DNA from: Lacticaseibacillus daqingensis
GTDB taxonomy: Bacteria; Bacillota; Bacilli; Lactobacillales; Lactobacillaceae
Length of the DNA stretch: 64,000 nucleotides
Assembly: GCF_003946115.1 (NCBI RefSeq)
Contig: NZ_RHOH01000005.1
Location: 124,001 to 188,000 of the forward strand
Direction: 5' to 3'
Shown: positions 24,763 to 32,676 of the stretch, one piece after another
Position numbering within the stretch: position 1 is the first letter of the stretch
How the letters are laid out: each line of letters opens with the position of its first letter
The notes under the pieces: model-generated
The model's input: the letters and a program-made list of their open reading frames with translations, nothing else
What the model was told of the DNA's origin: nothing
Database searches by the model: none
Program-made: the position numbers and the translations under genes

Positions 24763-25152
24763 ATGAAGCTTAAACAACTGGGTTCAGGACTGGCTGTGTT
24801 TGGCGGCGGGGCCGTGGGTGGGGTGGCGCGCTACGGCGTGGGCCTGTGGCTCAACGACAGTCAGACGCTGCTGGGAACGCTGGCAGTGAATGTGCTGGGG
24901 AGCCTGTTGCTGGCGCTGTTGACCTATGGGTTAGCGCCGCGCGCCAGTCTGCCGGATTGGCTGATCCTGGGGCTGGGGACCGGCGTGATCGGCGCGTTCA
25001 CCACGTTTTCGACCTATGAACTGAACGCGTGGCAAACCGTGGGTACGCGCCCGATTTACGCGATGGTGGTGGCCGCGGTCACGCTGGGCGCCGGCTTGGC
25101 GGCCGCTGCCATTGGGCGCCGGCTGGGCGAACGCGGAGGCCGCGTATGGTGA
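24763..25152 (+). CDS. crcB: fluoride ion channel/exporter CrcB (Fluc), first copy
   Basis: A small four-TM protein of ~129 residues. GGGAVGGVARYGVG, the NVLGSLLLALL segment with the conserved Asn, and GVIGAFTTFSTYE (the Phe/Thr-rich TM3 break) are all Fluc hallmarks. It exports F- as a dual-topology dimer. GAAAGG is at 24745-24750; the GTG at 24760 or the ATG at 24763 are the likeliest starts and 24763 is used here. It overlaps the second crcB by 7 bases. Regulation by the upstream riboswitch is very likely. Confidence 0.92.
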   Translation: MKLKQLGSGLAVFGGGAVGGVARYGVGLWLNDSQTLLGTLAVNVLGSLLLALLTYGLAPRASLPDWLILGLGTGVIGAFTTFSTYELNAWQTVGTRPIYAMVVAAVTLGAGLAAAAIGRRLGERGGRVW

Positions 25153-25496
25153 GCTGGGTGGCGCTGGGCGCCGGCGTGGGTGCGGTGGGCCGCTACCTCG
25201 TGACACGGTTGGGCCAGCGGTGGTGGCCGACGCTACCGCTGGCCACGGTGGCGGTGAACCTCATCGGTGCGTTTTTAGCCGGCCTGTTGATGGGGCTGCC
25301 GCAGGGGGCGGCGCGCGCTTTTGGGCTGACCGGTGTGTGCGGTGGGCTGACTACGTTTTCCACCATGATGGTCGATACCCTGATCCTGCGCGAGCGCAGT
25401 CGCTGGGCTGCGTGGTTGTACGTCCTCGGGACCACGGCCCTGGGGCTGTTGGCGGTCGTGGCCGGCGCGTGGGTGGCGGCGTGTTGGCGAGGGTAG
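25146..25496 (+). CDS. crcB: fluoride ion channel/exporter CrcB (Fluc), second copy
   Basis: A 116-residue four-TM Fluc protein: GVGAVGRYLVTR, AVNLIGAFLAGLL and GVCGGLTTFSTMMVD carry the same conserved Arg, Asn and FST positions as the first copy. Adjacent paired crcB genes in Gram-positive bacteria usually encode an obligate antiparallel heterodimer, each with fixed and opposite topology. The ATG overlaps the end of the first gene by 7 bases. Element A begins 11 bases after its stop and provides a terminator. Confidence 0.92.
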   Translation: MVSWVALGAGVGAVGRYLVTRLGQRWWPTLPLATVAVNLIGAFLAGLLMGLPQGAARAFGLTGVCGGLTTFSTMMVDTLILRERSRWAAWLYVLGTTALGLLAVVAGAWVAACWRG

Positions 25497-25507
25497 CCAA
25501 GGCAAGC

Positions 25508-25687
25508 AAAGAGGTTGAGACATAATTAACGGCCCAAGAATGAACCACGACTATTCCAGGACAGTACGACACAAAAAGCGACGCCCGAGCCGTATAAGCA
25601 TGGCCTCCTACAAAACCTAAGTTCGGGTTTTACAGGAGGCCATGCTTATACTCTGGGCTAAAACCGCATTTTGTCTCAGCCTCTTTT
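25508..25687 (+). repeat. dispersed structured element, copy A
   Basis: A ~180-base element whose ends form a 15-bp outer stem (25508-25522 with 25672-25686; one G-U) running into TTTT, so it can act as a terminator for crcB. Inside are CGGCCCA (from 25530) able to pair with TGGGCT...CCG (about 25654-25667), a small ACT..AGT hairpin at about 25550-25565, and a long hairpin. In the long hairpin a 17-bp stem (TATAAGCATGGCCTCCT with its complement), a 2x2 mismatch and 6 bp surround the loop TAAGTTCG at about 25617-25624. Long blocks are identical to copy B (59488-59665, - strand). No ORF is convincing within it. Confidence 0.8.
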
Positions 25688-25694
25688 GAGTGGT

Positions 25695-26807
25695 CTAGGC
25701 GCTCGCCGTGGCGACCACGGGTTTGCCGACCGCGGCAATTGCGGCCAAGAGGCGGGTGATGTCGGCGTCATGGACGTCGCCGATGGTGCCGATGCGAAAA
25801 CTCGCGCACTGGGAGACTTTGCCGGGGTACAGCACGAAGCCGTGGGCCTTCATCGTTTGATAGAAGGCGTCAAAGTCAAAATCGGCGCTGGGAAACGCGA
25901 AGCTGGTGATGATCGGGGATTGCCAAGCGGCATCGACGATCTGTTCAAAACCAAGCGCCGCCATCCCGGTGGTCAGGTGTTGCTGATTGGCGGTGTAGCG
26001 GGCGTTGCGGGCTGGGACACCGCCTTCCGCGAATAGCTCGGCCATCGCTTGCGCGGCGGCGAGCACCACGTGGGTGGGCGAGGTGAAGCGCCACTTACCG
26101 GCGTGTGCGTCCATGGTGGTCAGCTGGGCGAACAGATCGAGGCTCAGGCTGCGCGCATTGCCCTTCGTTTGCGCGATGGCGGCGCGGCGGGCAATGACGA
26201 AGGCAAATCCGGGCACCCCTTGCAGGCACTTGTTGGCGCTTGAGATCAGGTAGTCGATGCCAAGCGTTGCAGGGGCGATCGGCACGCCGGCGAAGCTCGA
26301 CATGGCGTCAACGATCGTGGTCAGTCCGTGCGCCTTCATGGCGGGGATCACGGTTTCGATCGGATTCAGGATCCCGGTGGTGGTTTCACAGTGGATCATG
26401 GCAAAGTGGGTGACTTCGGGGTGTTGCGCCAGCACCTCAGCCACTCGTGGCAGCGTGACGGGGGTGGTTTCGTCAAACACCACATCGACGTGTGCCAAGT
26501 GCAAGTAGTCGCAGATCTCGCTCATTCGCCGGCCGTATGCCCCGTTGATGGCGATCATCAGCGTGCCATTGGCGGGCACCGCGGTTTGAATCGTACCTTC
26601 CACCGCGTAGGAGCCGGACCCCTGGAGCAGCACGGCGGCGTAGTCGCTTGCGGGGACATTGGCGAGGGTGAGCAGGTCGCGACGCAGGCCCTGGGTGATG
26701 GCGTTGTAGTCGTGATCCCAGGTGCTGTAATCGTGTTGCATCGCAGCCTTTACCGTGGCCGTGGTGGTCAAGGGACCGGGCGTCAATAAGAGGTAATCGG
26801 CAGTCAT
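25695..26807 (-). CDS. phnW: 2-aminoethylphosphonate:pyruvate aminotransferase PhnW
   Basis: A 370-residue PLP-dependent class V aminotransferase. It begins with the family hallmark LLLTPGPLTT, has GSGSYAVEG (~res 63) and HCETTTGILNP, and the PLP lysine is Lys193 in SSANKCLQGVPGF, the characteristic PhnW/serine-glyoxylate aminotransferase site. It converts 2-aminoethylphosphonate plus pyruvate to phosphonoacetaldehyde plus alanine. The ATG overlaps the phnX stop by 4 bases. Last gene of the phnDCEEXW operon; element A separates it from the convergent crcB pair. Confidence 0.94.
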   Translation of the reverse strand: MTADYLLLTPGPLTTTATVKAAMQHDYSTWDHDYNAITQGLRRDLLTLANVPASDYAAVLLQGSGSYAVEGTIQTAVPANGTLMIAINGAYGRRMSEICDYLHLAHVDVVFDETTPVTLPRVAEVLAQHPEVTHFAMIHCETTTGILNPIETVIPAMKAHGLTTIVDAMSSFAGVPIAPATLGIDYLISSANKCLQGVPGFAFVIARRAAIAQTKGNARSLSLDLFAQLTTMDAHAGKWRFTSPTHVVLAAAQAMAELFAEGGVPARNARYTANQQHLTTGMAALGFEQIVDAAWQSPIITSFAFPSADFDFDAFYQTMKAHGFVLYPGKVSQCASFRIGTIGDVHDADITRLLAAIAAVGKPVVATASA

Positions 26808-27589
26808 GCGGGCATCTCCATTTCGTTTTTGATCAGGGTGGTCAACGCCGCCGCGTTGGGCACGATCACATCGGCCCCGGCAGTCGCGTACTGGCGCCGC
26901 ACGGCCTCCGCGTGTTGCTGTTGGTCAAGGGCCGGCAGCGCGGCCCACTCGGCTTCGCTGAAGGCCAACAGGTTAGAGCCCTCGATGATGCCCACCGAGT
27001 TTGCGCCGGCGGCTTCGGCGGCCAGGATATCGTTGACGGTGTCGCCGACAATGAGAACGTGAGCGGGGTCGCGGATACCGAGTTGCGTCATGGCGCGGGC
27101 GTTCATCGCCGGTGCTGGCCGGCCCACGCCATCGGTTTGTTCGGACGTGACATTGACCTGCGGGGCCAGTCCGAGCTTGGCCGCCAGCGGCAGGATGCGG
27201 GCCAGCATGTCAGCATCGTAACCCGAGGTGCTGCCATACGGGATCCCGGCATCCGCCAGCGTGGTCAGTAGCTCAGCAATGCCCGGCTTGAGCACCACGG
27301 TTTCAGGCAAAACGGTCAGCAACGTCTGCTTGAACTGTGCAAACAGGGTGCGTGCCAACGGCTTGCCGGCCAGGTCCGGATGCGCCGCCAACTGGGCGTG
27401 CACGGTGGGATCCTGCAACAGCTTTTGGATGTGCTGAATCTTGTCCATGCCCATGTCGCGGCGAATTTTGGCGGCGGGAATAGTGACGTCGTAGCGGGCG
27501 AAGGTGCGTTGAAAGGCAATCAGTGGGGCGCGGCTACCATAGTCAATGGTGGTACCGGCCCAGTCAAAAATCACGGCTTTGATCGACAT
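26804..27589 (-). CDS. phnX: phosphonoacetaldehyde hydrolase PhnX
   Basis: A 261-residue HAD-family phosphonatase. Motif I is IFDWAGTTIDYG with nucleophile Asp9, the DWAGTxxDYG wording being specific to PhnX. Lys50 in MGMDKIQHI is the Schiff-base lysine used for C-P bond cleavage. Motif II is YGSTSGY and motif IV VGDTVNDI. It hydrolyses phosphonoacetaldehyde to acetaldehyde and phosphate, completing the aminoethylphosphonate pathway begun by PhnW. GGAGG lies 6 bases before the ATG. It starts 30 bases after the second phnE. Confidence 0.95.
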   Translation of the reverse strand: MSIKAVIFDWAGTTIDYGSRAPLIAFQRTFARYDVTIPAAKIRRDMGMDKIQHIQKLLQDPTVHAQLAAHPDLAGKPLARTLFAQFKQTLLTVLPETVVLKPGIAELLTTLADAGIPYGSTSGYDADMLARILPLAAKLGLAPQVNVTSEQTDGVGRPAPAMNARAMTQLGIRDPAHVLIVGDTVNDILAAEAAGANSVGIIEGSNLLAFSEAEWAALPALDQQQHAEAVRRQYATAGADVIVPNAAALTTLIKNEMEMPA

Positions 27590-27619
27590 AAGGGTCCTCC
27601 AAGTCTTGCGAAGTAAGGG

Positions 27620-28456
27620 TCAGGCGGTGCGGCGGCGCAGCTGAACGGCCACGAATTCCAGCACGAGGGCAAAGGCCAGCACGAGGTAGACGATGGCGCC
27701 CACCTCTTGAAAATCGAAGTAAAAGGCGCTGGCCATGAACAGGTAGTACCCGATGCCGCCGGTGCCGGCCGCCGCGCCGACGGCCACGGCGTTGGTGAAG
27801 TTGATCTCAAAGCGAATGAAGGTCCAGCTCAAGAGGCTTCCGCGCACGCTGGGCCACACGGCGTGGCGAATGATGAGCAGCGGCCTGGCCCCACTGGTGC
27901 GTAAGGCGTCCAGCTTCGCCGTGGGAATGGCCTCAATGGCTTCGGCGTAAGCCTTGGTCAGGTAGGCGACCGAGTGAAAACTCAGCCCCACTACGGCAGC
28001 CTCGGTGCCCAGGCCGATGACCACGGCGTAAACCAGCACCCACAAAATGGTGGGAATGGCGCGAATCAAGGCCATCAGGGTACGCATCGTGGTCGCCAGC
28101 CAGGCCGGCGCGAGGTTGCGGGCGGTCAGCAGCGCGCAAGCAAAGGCGACCACGGCCCCGATGATTGTTGTGTAGGCGGCCAGCGCAATGCTCAGGCCAA
28201 GGGCCCCAAGCAGTTGGGCCAGCGTGTCCTGGCCGAGGTGCGGCTGCAAAAACATCAGCTTGAGGTTGTGGGCCAGGCTGAGAAGGGCGGGACCGAGCTG
28301 GCCTGGCGCCAAAGTCAGCAGGCCGACTGCGGTGACGAGCAGTAGCGTGCCAAGCGTGGCGCGCACCGCGGTCCGGGAGCGGCTGCGGATGCCTTTGGGG
28401 ACGGTGAGGTCTAACTGTGGCGGCTCAAGGCCGCTGGTGACGGGGGTTTCAATCAT
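27620..28456 (-). CDS. phnE: phosphonate ABC transporter permease PhnE (cluster 2, second)
   Basis: A 278-residue permease with a ~35-residue cytosolic N-terminus and about six TMs. The PhnE core EAIEAIPTAKLDALRTSGARPLLIIRHAVWPSVRGSLLSW, then FEINFTNAVAVGAAAGTGGIG, holds the ATPase-contact loop and the C-terminal signature. The ATG overlaps the stop of the preceding phnE (28453-28456). It pairs with that protein to form the channel of the second phosphonate importer. Confidence 0.9.
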   Translation of the reverse strand: MIETPVTSGLEPPQLDLTVPKGIRSRSRTAVRATLGTLLLVTAVGLLTLAPGQLGPALLSLAHNLKLMFLQPHLGQDTLAQLLGALGLSIALAAYTTIIGAVVAFACALLTARNLAPAWLATTMRTLMALIRAIPTILWVLVYAVVIGLGTEAAVVGLSFHSVAYLTKAYAEAIEAIPTAKLDALRTSGARPLLIIRHAVWPSVRGSLLSWTFIRFEINFTNAVAVGAAAGTGGIGYYLFMASAFYFDFQEVGAIVYLVLAFALVLEFVAVQLRRRTA

Positions 28457-29247
28457 GCGTTCAGCACCTGCCTTAGTTTGGTGGCGCTCAGCTCGATGGC
28501 GATCGTCACCAGAATGATGGCGCAGACCACGAGCCCAGCAGCCGGGTAGCGGAAGCTTTTGAAGTAAAGGTCGAACAGGAAGCCGACGCCGGTACCGGTC
28601 AGCATCCCGACCAGCGTGGCATCGCGAATGTTGTTTTCGATCATGTACAGCAGCCAGGATACCAGTGGGGCGGCCGCCGCGGGCAGCACGCCCTGGCAGA
28701 TGATGGCCCAGTATCCGGCCCCGGTGGCCTCAAGCGCCTCGATCACGCCGTGGCCGACCTCGTCGAGCGTTTCCATGAACGCGCGGGTGAGGTAGCCAAC
28801 GGACATCAAGAGCAGCGCGAGAAAGCCGGTGAACGGGGTCTGCTTGAAAGAAAACAGAAGCACCAGCGCCCAAGCGACGAACGGGATGTTGCGCATGATG
28901 CTGGCAAAGGGCCGAATCAGCGCCTGGGCGAGGGGCCAGTGGCTCGTGGTACGCGCCCCGGCCAGGGCTAGGAGCAGTGCCACCCCAGCCGCGACCATGG
29001 TGGCCGCGATCGCGATCAAAACGGTGGCCGCAAGCTGCCAGCTGATCTCGCCAAGCGCGGGGAAGGCGCTGGCGATGGGGGCAAAGTTAGCGACCAGCCA
29101 CCCCCAGCCGGCGAACACGCCGGTGGCGGCTTCGATCACGTTCAGCTGCAAGGCGACTTGGGCCAGCAAAAGCAGGGCCAAAAGGGTGCCGAAGACCAGT
29201 AGCCGCACGCGGCGCTGGTGGCTGAAGTAGCGCGTGAGCTCAGCCAT
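28453..29247 (-). CDS. phnE: phosphonate ABC transporter permease PhnE (cluster 2, first)
   Basis: A 264-residue permease with about six TMs and the loop ETLDEVGHGVIEALEATGAGYWAIICQGVLPAAAAPLVSW followed by NNIRDATLVGMLTGTGVG, a PhnE-type core. The ATG at 29247 follows AGAGGAGG with 9 bases spacing and overlaps the end of phnC by 8 bases; the in-frame upstream starts would lie inside phnC. It is divergent from the cluster 1 permeases, consistent with a distinct importer and not a recent duplication. Confidence 0.9.
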   Translation of the reverse strand: MAELTRYFSHQRRVRLLVFGTLLALLLLAQVALQLNVIEAATGVFAGWGWLVANFAPIASAFPALGEISWQLAATVLIAIAATMVAAGVALLLALAGARTTSHWPLAQALIRPFASIMRNIPFVAWALVLLFSFKQTPFTGFLALLLMSVGYLTRAFMETLDEVGHGVIEALEATGAGYWAIICQGVLPAAAAPLVSWLLYMIENNIRDATLVGMLTGTGVGFLFDLYFKSFRYPAAGLVVCAIILVTIAIELSATKLRQVLNA

Positions 29248-29995
29248 TGACCATCGCCTCCTCTTGGGCGTAGATGCGGGCCAGGGCGGCGTCATCAAGG
29301 GCCGCGGTCGCATCATCAAAGACGCAGCGCCCCGCATTGATGCCGATAATGTGATCGGCGTACTCGCGGGCCAAGTCGACCTGGTGCAGGTTGATGATGA
29401 TGGTCAGCTGCTTTTGCTTGGCCAGCTTGGCTAGTAGCGTCATGATGGTGGCGGTGCTTTGCGGGTCGAGGCTCGCGATCGGTTCGTCACACAGGATCAC
29501 TTGCGGGGACTGCATCAAGGCGCGGGCGATGCCGACGCGCTGTTTTTGGCCGCCGCTGAGGCTCTTGGCGGGTTGGGTGGCCGACTCGGCCAGCCCGACC
29601 TCCTGCAGCAGTGCCATGGCGCGCTTTTTTTCGGCGTGGGTGTAAAGCCCCATCATGCCAGGTAGCAGGCGCTTGTCGCCCAGCGTGCCGTGCAGCACAT
29701 TCTCCAAGGCCGACAGCGGCTCAATGAGGTTGTAGTCCTGAAAAATCATGCCGATATGGCGCCGGGCCTGGCGCAAGGCGGCCCGAGTGGCGCCCACCAG
29801 CTCCAGGCCGTCCAGCTCGATGGTGCCGCTTTCCGGCGTGATGAAGCGGTTGAGGCTGCGCAGCAGGGTGGTTTTCCCGGCGCCGCTGGGCCCAATGATG
29901 GCAGTGACGGTGCCGGCCTGAAGTTCGAACCCGACGTCGATCAGGCCGCGTTTACCGTTGGGGTAGGTTTTGTTGAGCGCGGTAACGGTCAGCAT
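29240..29995 (-). CDS. phnC: phosphonate ABC transporter ATPase PhnC (cluster 2)
   Basis: A 251-residue ATPase. Walker [11 protein letters not shown]-loop IFQDYNLI, signature [10 protein letters not shown], Walker B VILCDEP and switch INLHQVD follow the PhnC pattern. The ATG at 29995 overlaps the phnD stop as TAATG, so translation is probably by reinitiation. No separate ribosome binding site is obvious, and a GTG further upstream at 30031 lies inside phnD. Unlike cluster 1, there is no terminator between phnD and phnC here. Confidence 0.92.
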   Translation of the reverse strand: MLTVTALNKTYPNGKRGLIDVGFELQAGTVTAIIGPSGAGKTTLLRSLNRFITPESGTIELDGLELVGATRAALRQARRHIGMIFQDYNLIEPLSALENVLHGTLGDKRLLPGMMGLYTHAEKKRAMALLQEVGLAESATQPAKSLSGGQKQRVGIARALMQSPQVILCDEPIASLDPQSTATIMTLLAKLAKQKQLTIIINLHQVDLAREYADHIIGINAGRCVFDDATAALDDAALARIYAQEEAMVNG

Positions 29996-31029
29996 TAGAG
30001 GCCGATCAGCGCGTGCGTCGGCTGGTACCACTTGTCGGTGACCGGCACCAGTCGGGTTTCTGGTGTGGTTTTGACAAACAGCATTGGGACCTTGGCGTCT
30101 GGGGCAGTGAAGAGTTTCTTGTTGTCACTGAAGGCTTTGCTTAACAGCAGCTTCGTAATGGCCTGCTGGGTGGACTTGTCCAGCACCTTTGTGTTCAGCA
30201 CCCATGGCTCGCGCTGAACCGGCAGGACATCAATGGCGGTGACGGACTTGCCGGCGAGGCCCTGGAATGGTTCTGGGGCATCGGCCTTCACCGTGAAGAC
30301 GCTCCCTGGGGTGTCGTAATCGCCTTGGGTGACCTCAAGGTAGGGGCGCAGGTCGACATCGTCAAAGGCTGCGGCGTCCACGTCCCCTTTGACGAGGTTG
30401 ACGGCGCTCCCTTGGTGCGAGCCGCCGTACAGGACGGTTTTGAAGAAGTCGCCGGATTTTTCCAGGCTGTCGGTGTTTTTCAGGTTGAAGGCCTTGGTCA
30501 ACGCGGCACCGGGCACCACGAAGCCAGAGGTGGACGAATTGGAGACGAAGCTGAAGCGCTTGCCCTTCAGCGCGGTCAGGCTGTAGCTGCTGCCGGCCTT
30601 GTAGTCGTTGGCTTTATCGCTTGGTACCATGATGTAGCTGCGGTAGGCGGCGCCTTCAAGCGTACCGGTCGGGCCGGAGATCGCGGCCACCGGCTGGATG
30701 GCCTTGTTCAGGGCTCGGGCGTGAATGTAGCCGGACGCGCCCATGAAGGCGATCTGAGCCTTGCCCGAGGCGAGGGACTGGATGGCCACGTTGTAGTCCG
30801 TGGTGGTTTGTAGCTTCACGGTGCGGCCGGTGGCCTTTTCGAGCAGTGTCTTCAGCTCATTGCGCGACGGGGCGAAGCTCTTGGCGGATTCGTTGGGGTA
30901 AAACACCATCGTCAGGGGCGCCTTTTTGTCGGCTGCCGCGTTGTTTCCTTGCCCGCAGCCCACCAGTGCGATCCCGGTCAGCGCGGTCAGTGTCGTCATC
31001 GCCAAAGCGGTTTTCAGTGCAGGTTTCAC
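29995..31029 (-). CDS. phnD: phosphonate ABC transporter substrate-binding lipoprotein PhnD (cluster 2)
   Basis: A ~344-residue lipoprotein with lipobox LVGC ending near residue 25, then the PhnD fold: LTMVFYPNESAKSFA, TTDYNVAIQSLASGKAQIAFMGASGYIHA, LKGKRFSFVSNSSTSGFVVP, GSHQGSAVNLVKGDVDAAAFDD. Two ATGs (31038, 31035) sit directly on the AAAGGA site, too close for initiation. The GTG at 31029, 8 bases downstream of AAAGGA, is therefore preferred, although 31038 is possible. It is the first gene of the phnDCEEXW operon and binds the phosphonate destined for PhnW/PhnX, presumably 2-aminoethylphosphonate. Confidence 0.92.
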   Translation of the reverse strand: MKPALKTALAMTTLTALTGIALVGCGQGNNAAADKKAPLTMVFYPNESAKSFAPSRNELKTLLEKATGRTVKLQTTTDYNVAIQSLASGKAQIAFMGASGYIHARALNKAIQPVAAISGPTGTLEGAAYRSYIMVPSDKANDYKAGSSYSLTALKGKRFSFVSNSSTSGFVVPGAALTKAFNLKNTDSLEKSGDFFKTVLYGGSHQGSAVNLVKGDVDAAAFDDVDLRPYLEVTQGDYDTPGSVFTVKADAPEPFQGLAGKSVTAIDVLPVQREPWVLNTKVLDKSTQQAITKLLLSKAFSDNKKLFTAPDAKVPMLFVKTTPETRLVPVTDKWYQPTHALIGL

Positions 31030-31075
31030 AGTCATCATCCTTTGTGGTTGTATTTAGTACCCCTTTAGCGTAGGC

Positions 31076-31141
31076 GGTGAACGTAAATATCAGACCCCAC
31101 TAATGTAAGTATTGTGTGAATGTTGACCGGGAAAATGTAAA
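31076..31141 (-). promoter_or_regulatory. PHO-box-like repeat array upstream of the phnDCEEXW operon
   Basis: On the - strand, TT(A/C/T)ACA-like hexamers occur as TTTACA (31141-31136), TTCACA (31120-31115), CTTACA (31109-31104), TTTACG (31087-31082) and TTCACC (31081-31076). Successive starts at 21, 11 and 22 bases keep them on one helical face, as in Bacillus PhoP boxes. A core promoter is not clear; TTCACC-16-TACTAA is a weak candidate. The stretch 31039-31311 holds no gene. Confidence 0.45.
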
Positions 31142-31311
31142 TTTCATAAGGCCACTTATAAAAGCCGGCATTGCGGCAGTTGATCCTGCCGCCAAATGCG
31201 GCCAACGACTGCCGCGCAAGACGCGAAAAGAAGCGGCGCAGGACGCAGGTTTTGGGCGCGGCCACGCCAAAAATCACCCCCCGAGGAATCGAGGGGTGAT
31301 GGCTGCGTGGC

Positions 31312-31764
31312 TTATTTGGTGCGCTTTAGTGCGCGCATCAGGCGCTTGCGCAGTGGTCGAACGATGGCCTCGGCGACCAGGAACCCGACTGCCAGGCTGA
31401 TGGCGATGGTCAGCGTTTTGATCAGGCCTTGCTGCGCCGCCGTTTCCTGACCGAGGGTGAAGTCCTTCATACTCATGTAAATGATGGCACCGGGCACGAG
31501 GGAGACGAGGCTGGGGATGTACATCACGTTGACCGGGGCCTTGACGATGAGGGCAAACGCGTTGGCGACCAGGCCGATCGTGACCGCTGCCAGCAGGCTT
31601 GGCAGAATCACGCTGGGGGTGGCTCCGGCGATCAGGACGTAGACGACCCACGAGACGGCACCGGTGATACCGGCGGGGAGCAGGGTGCGTTTGGGAATGT
31701 TGGTGATGATGCCAAACCCAACCGATGAGGCAAAGCTGACGAGGGTGTGAATGAGGAGCGTCAT
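31312..31764 (-). CDS. threonine/serine exporter family protein, ThrE_2-type small subunit
   Basis: A 150-residue membrane protein with four or five TMs (MTLLIHTLVSFASSVGFGIITNIPKRTLLPAGITGAVSWVVY), matching the DUF3815/ThrE_2 half of the split threonine/serine exporter. Family members occur next to a DUF1212 partner, and the two together correspond to the single-chain ThrE of corynebacteria. The ATG overlaps the upstream partner's stop as TAATG (31764), so they are translationally coupled. Amino-acid export by this pair is inferred from the family. Confidence 0.87.
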   Translation of the reverse strand: MTLLIHTLVSFASSVGFGIITNIPKRTLLPAGITGAVSWVVYVLIAGATPSVILPSLLAAVTIGLVANAFALIVKAPVNVMYIPSLVSLVPGAIIYMSMKDFTLGQETAAQQGLIKTLTIAISLAVGFLVAEAIVRPLRKRLMRALKRTK

Positions 31765-32528
31765 TAGCGTAAGCCCCCCATCATTAACGTGATCAAGGCG
31801 CTGCCGACCACGACGCCGCCGCCGATGGCCCCGGCCACCATCACCGCATCCACGGCGCGCACCAGTCCGGAAATGGTGTGCTTGGCGATCAGCTCCCGCA
31901 GCGAGTTGGTGATCGCCACCCCCGGCACCAACGGCATCAAGGCGGAGATGATGATGTTATCCGCGCTGGTCCCCACTCCGCCCAGCTGAAGGGCAGTGGC
32001 CAGCAGTCCGATGACGGCGCCACCGGCCGCCACGGCGATGTATGGCGTGGCAGTGTGGCGGGCCGTCAGTTGCGCCGCCAGGTATCCGGCAATGCCGACG
32101 CCAAAGGCCAGCGCCAGGTCGGCCCAGGTGGCCTGAAACAGTAGCATCGGGGCCACGGACACCAGCCCAGCGCCGAGAATTTTGATCGGCCACGGATAGT
32201 CGCGGTGTTGCGCCTCGATCCGGGCGATCCCGCTTTGCAACGCGGTGAAGTTGATTTGGCCGGCGGTGAACTGGCGCGACAGGGTGTTGACCGCATCCAC
32301 TTTGCGCAGGTCAAAGTCCTGCGTGCGCACCTTGACGAGGTGTGTGGCGGTGTCGGTATCGACGTCGACGAACAGGGCGGTCATGGTCGCGTGACACGAG
32401 ATGGGCACGCCGGCCGCGGCCCCGATGTACTCGACGGTGCCTTCCACTCGGCCGGTTTCAGCGCCGTATGCCAGTAGCAATTTGCCGACCCGGCCGCATA
32501 ATTCGATGATGACTTTTTCACTGGGCAT
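31764..32528 (-). CDS. threonine/serine exporter family protein, ThrE_1 (DUF1212) subunit
   Basis: A 254-residue protein. The N-terminal ~110 residues form a cytosolic hydrolase-like domain with CGRVGKLLLAYGAETGRVEGT and CHATMTALFVDV motifs of DUF1212. The C-terminal half has about five TMs (LGAGLVSVAPMLLFQATWADLALAFGVGIAGYLAAQL onward). The ATG at 32528 is preceded by AAGGGGG. It forms a two-gene operon with the ThrE_2-type subunit and probably exports threonine, serine or related solutes. Confidence 0.88.
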   Translation of the reverse strand: MPSEKVIIELCGRVGKLLLAYGAETGRVEGTVEYIGAAAGVPISCHATMTALFVDVDTDTATHLVKVRTQDFDLRKVDAVNTLSRQFTAGQINFTALQSGIARIEAQHRDYPWPIKILGAGLVSVAPMLLFQATWADLALAFGVGIAGYLAAQLTARHTATPYIAVAAGGAVIGLLATALQLGGVGTSADNIIISALMPLVPGVAITNSLRELIAKHTISGLVRAVDAVMVAGAIGGGVVVGSALITLMMGGLR

Positions 32529-32676
32529 TCGCGTGGCCCCCTTCAAGGACTGATTGCCTTCAGTATACGGGTCATGTTCTGGTTTCGGCAAGTTGCCGTG
32601 TGTGGGTAAAAAGGGTTTAATTTCGGCGATAACGCTGGTAATATTAGCGCATTGGAGTTTTTTAAGGAGAATTGTC

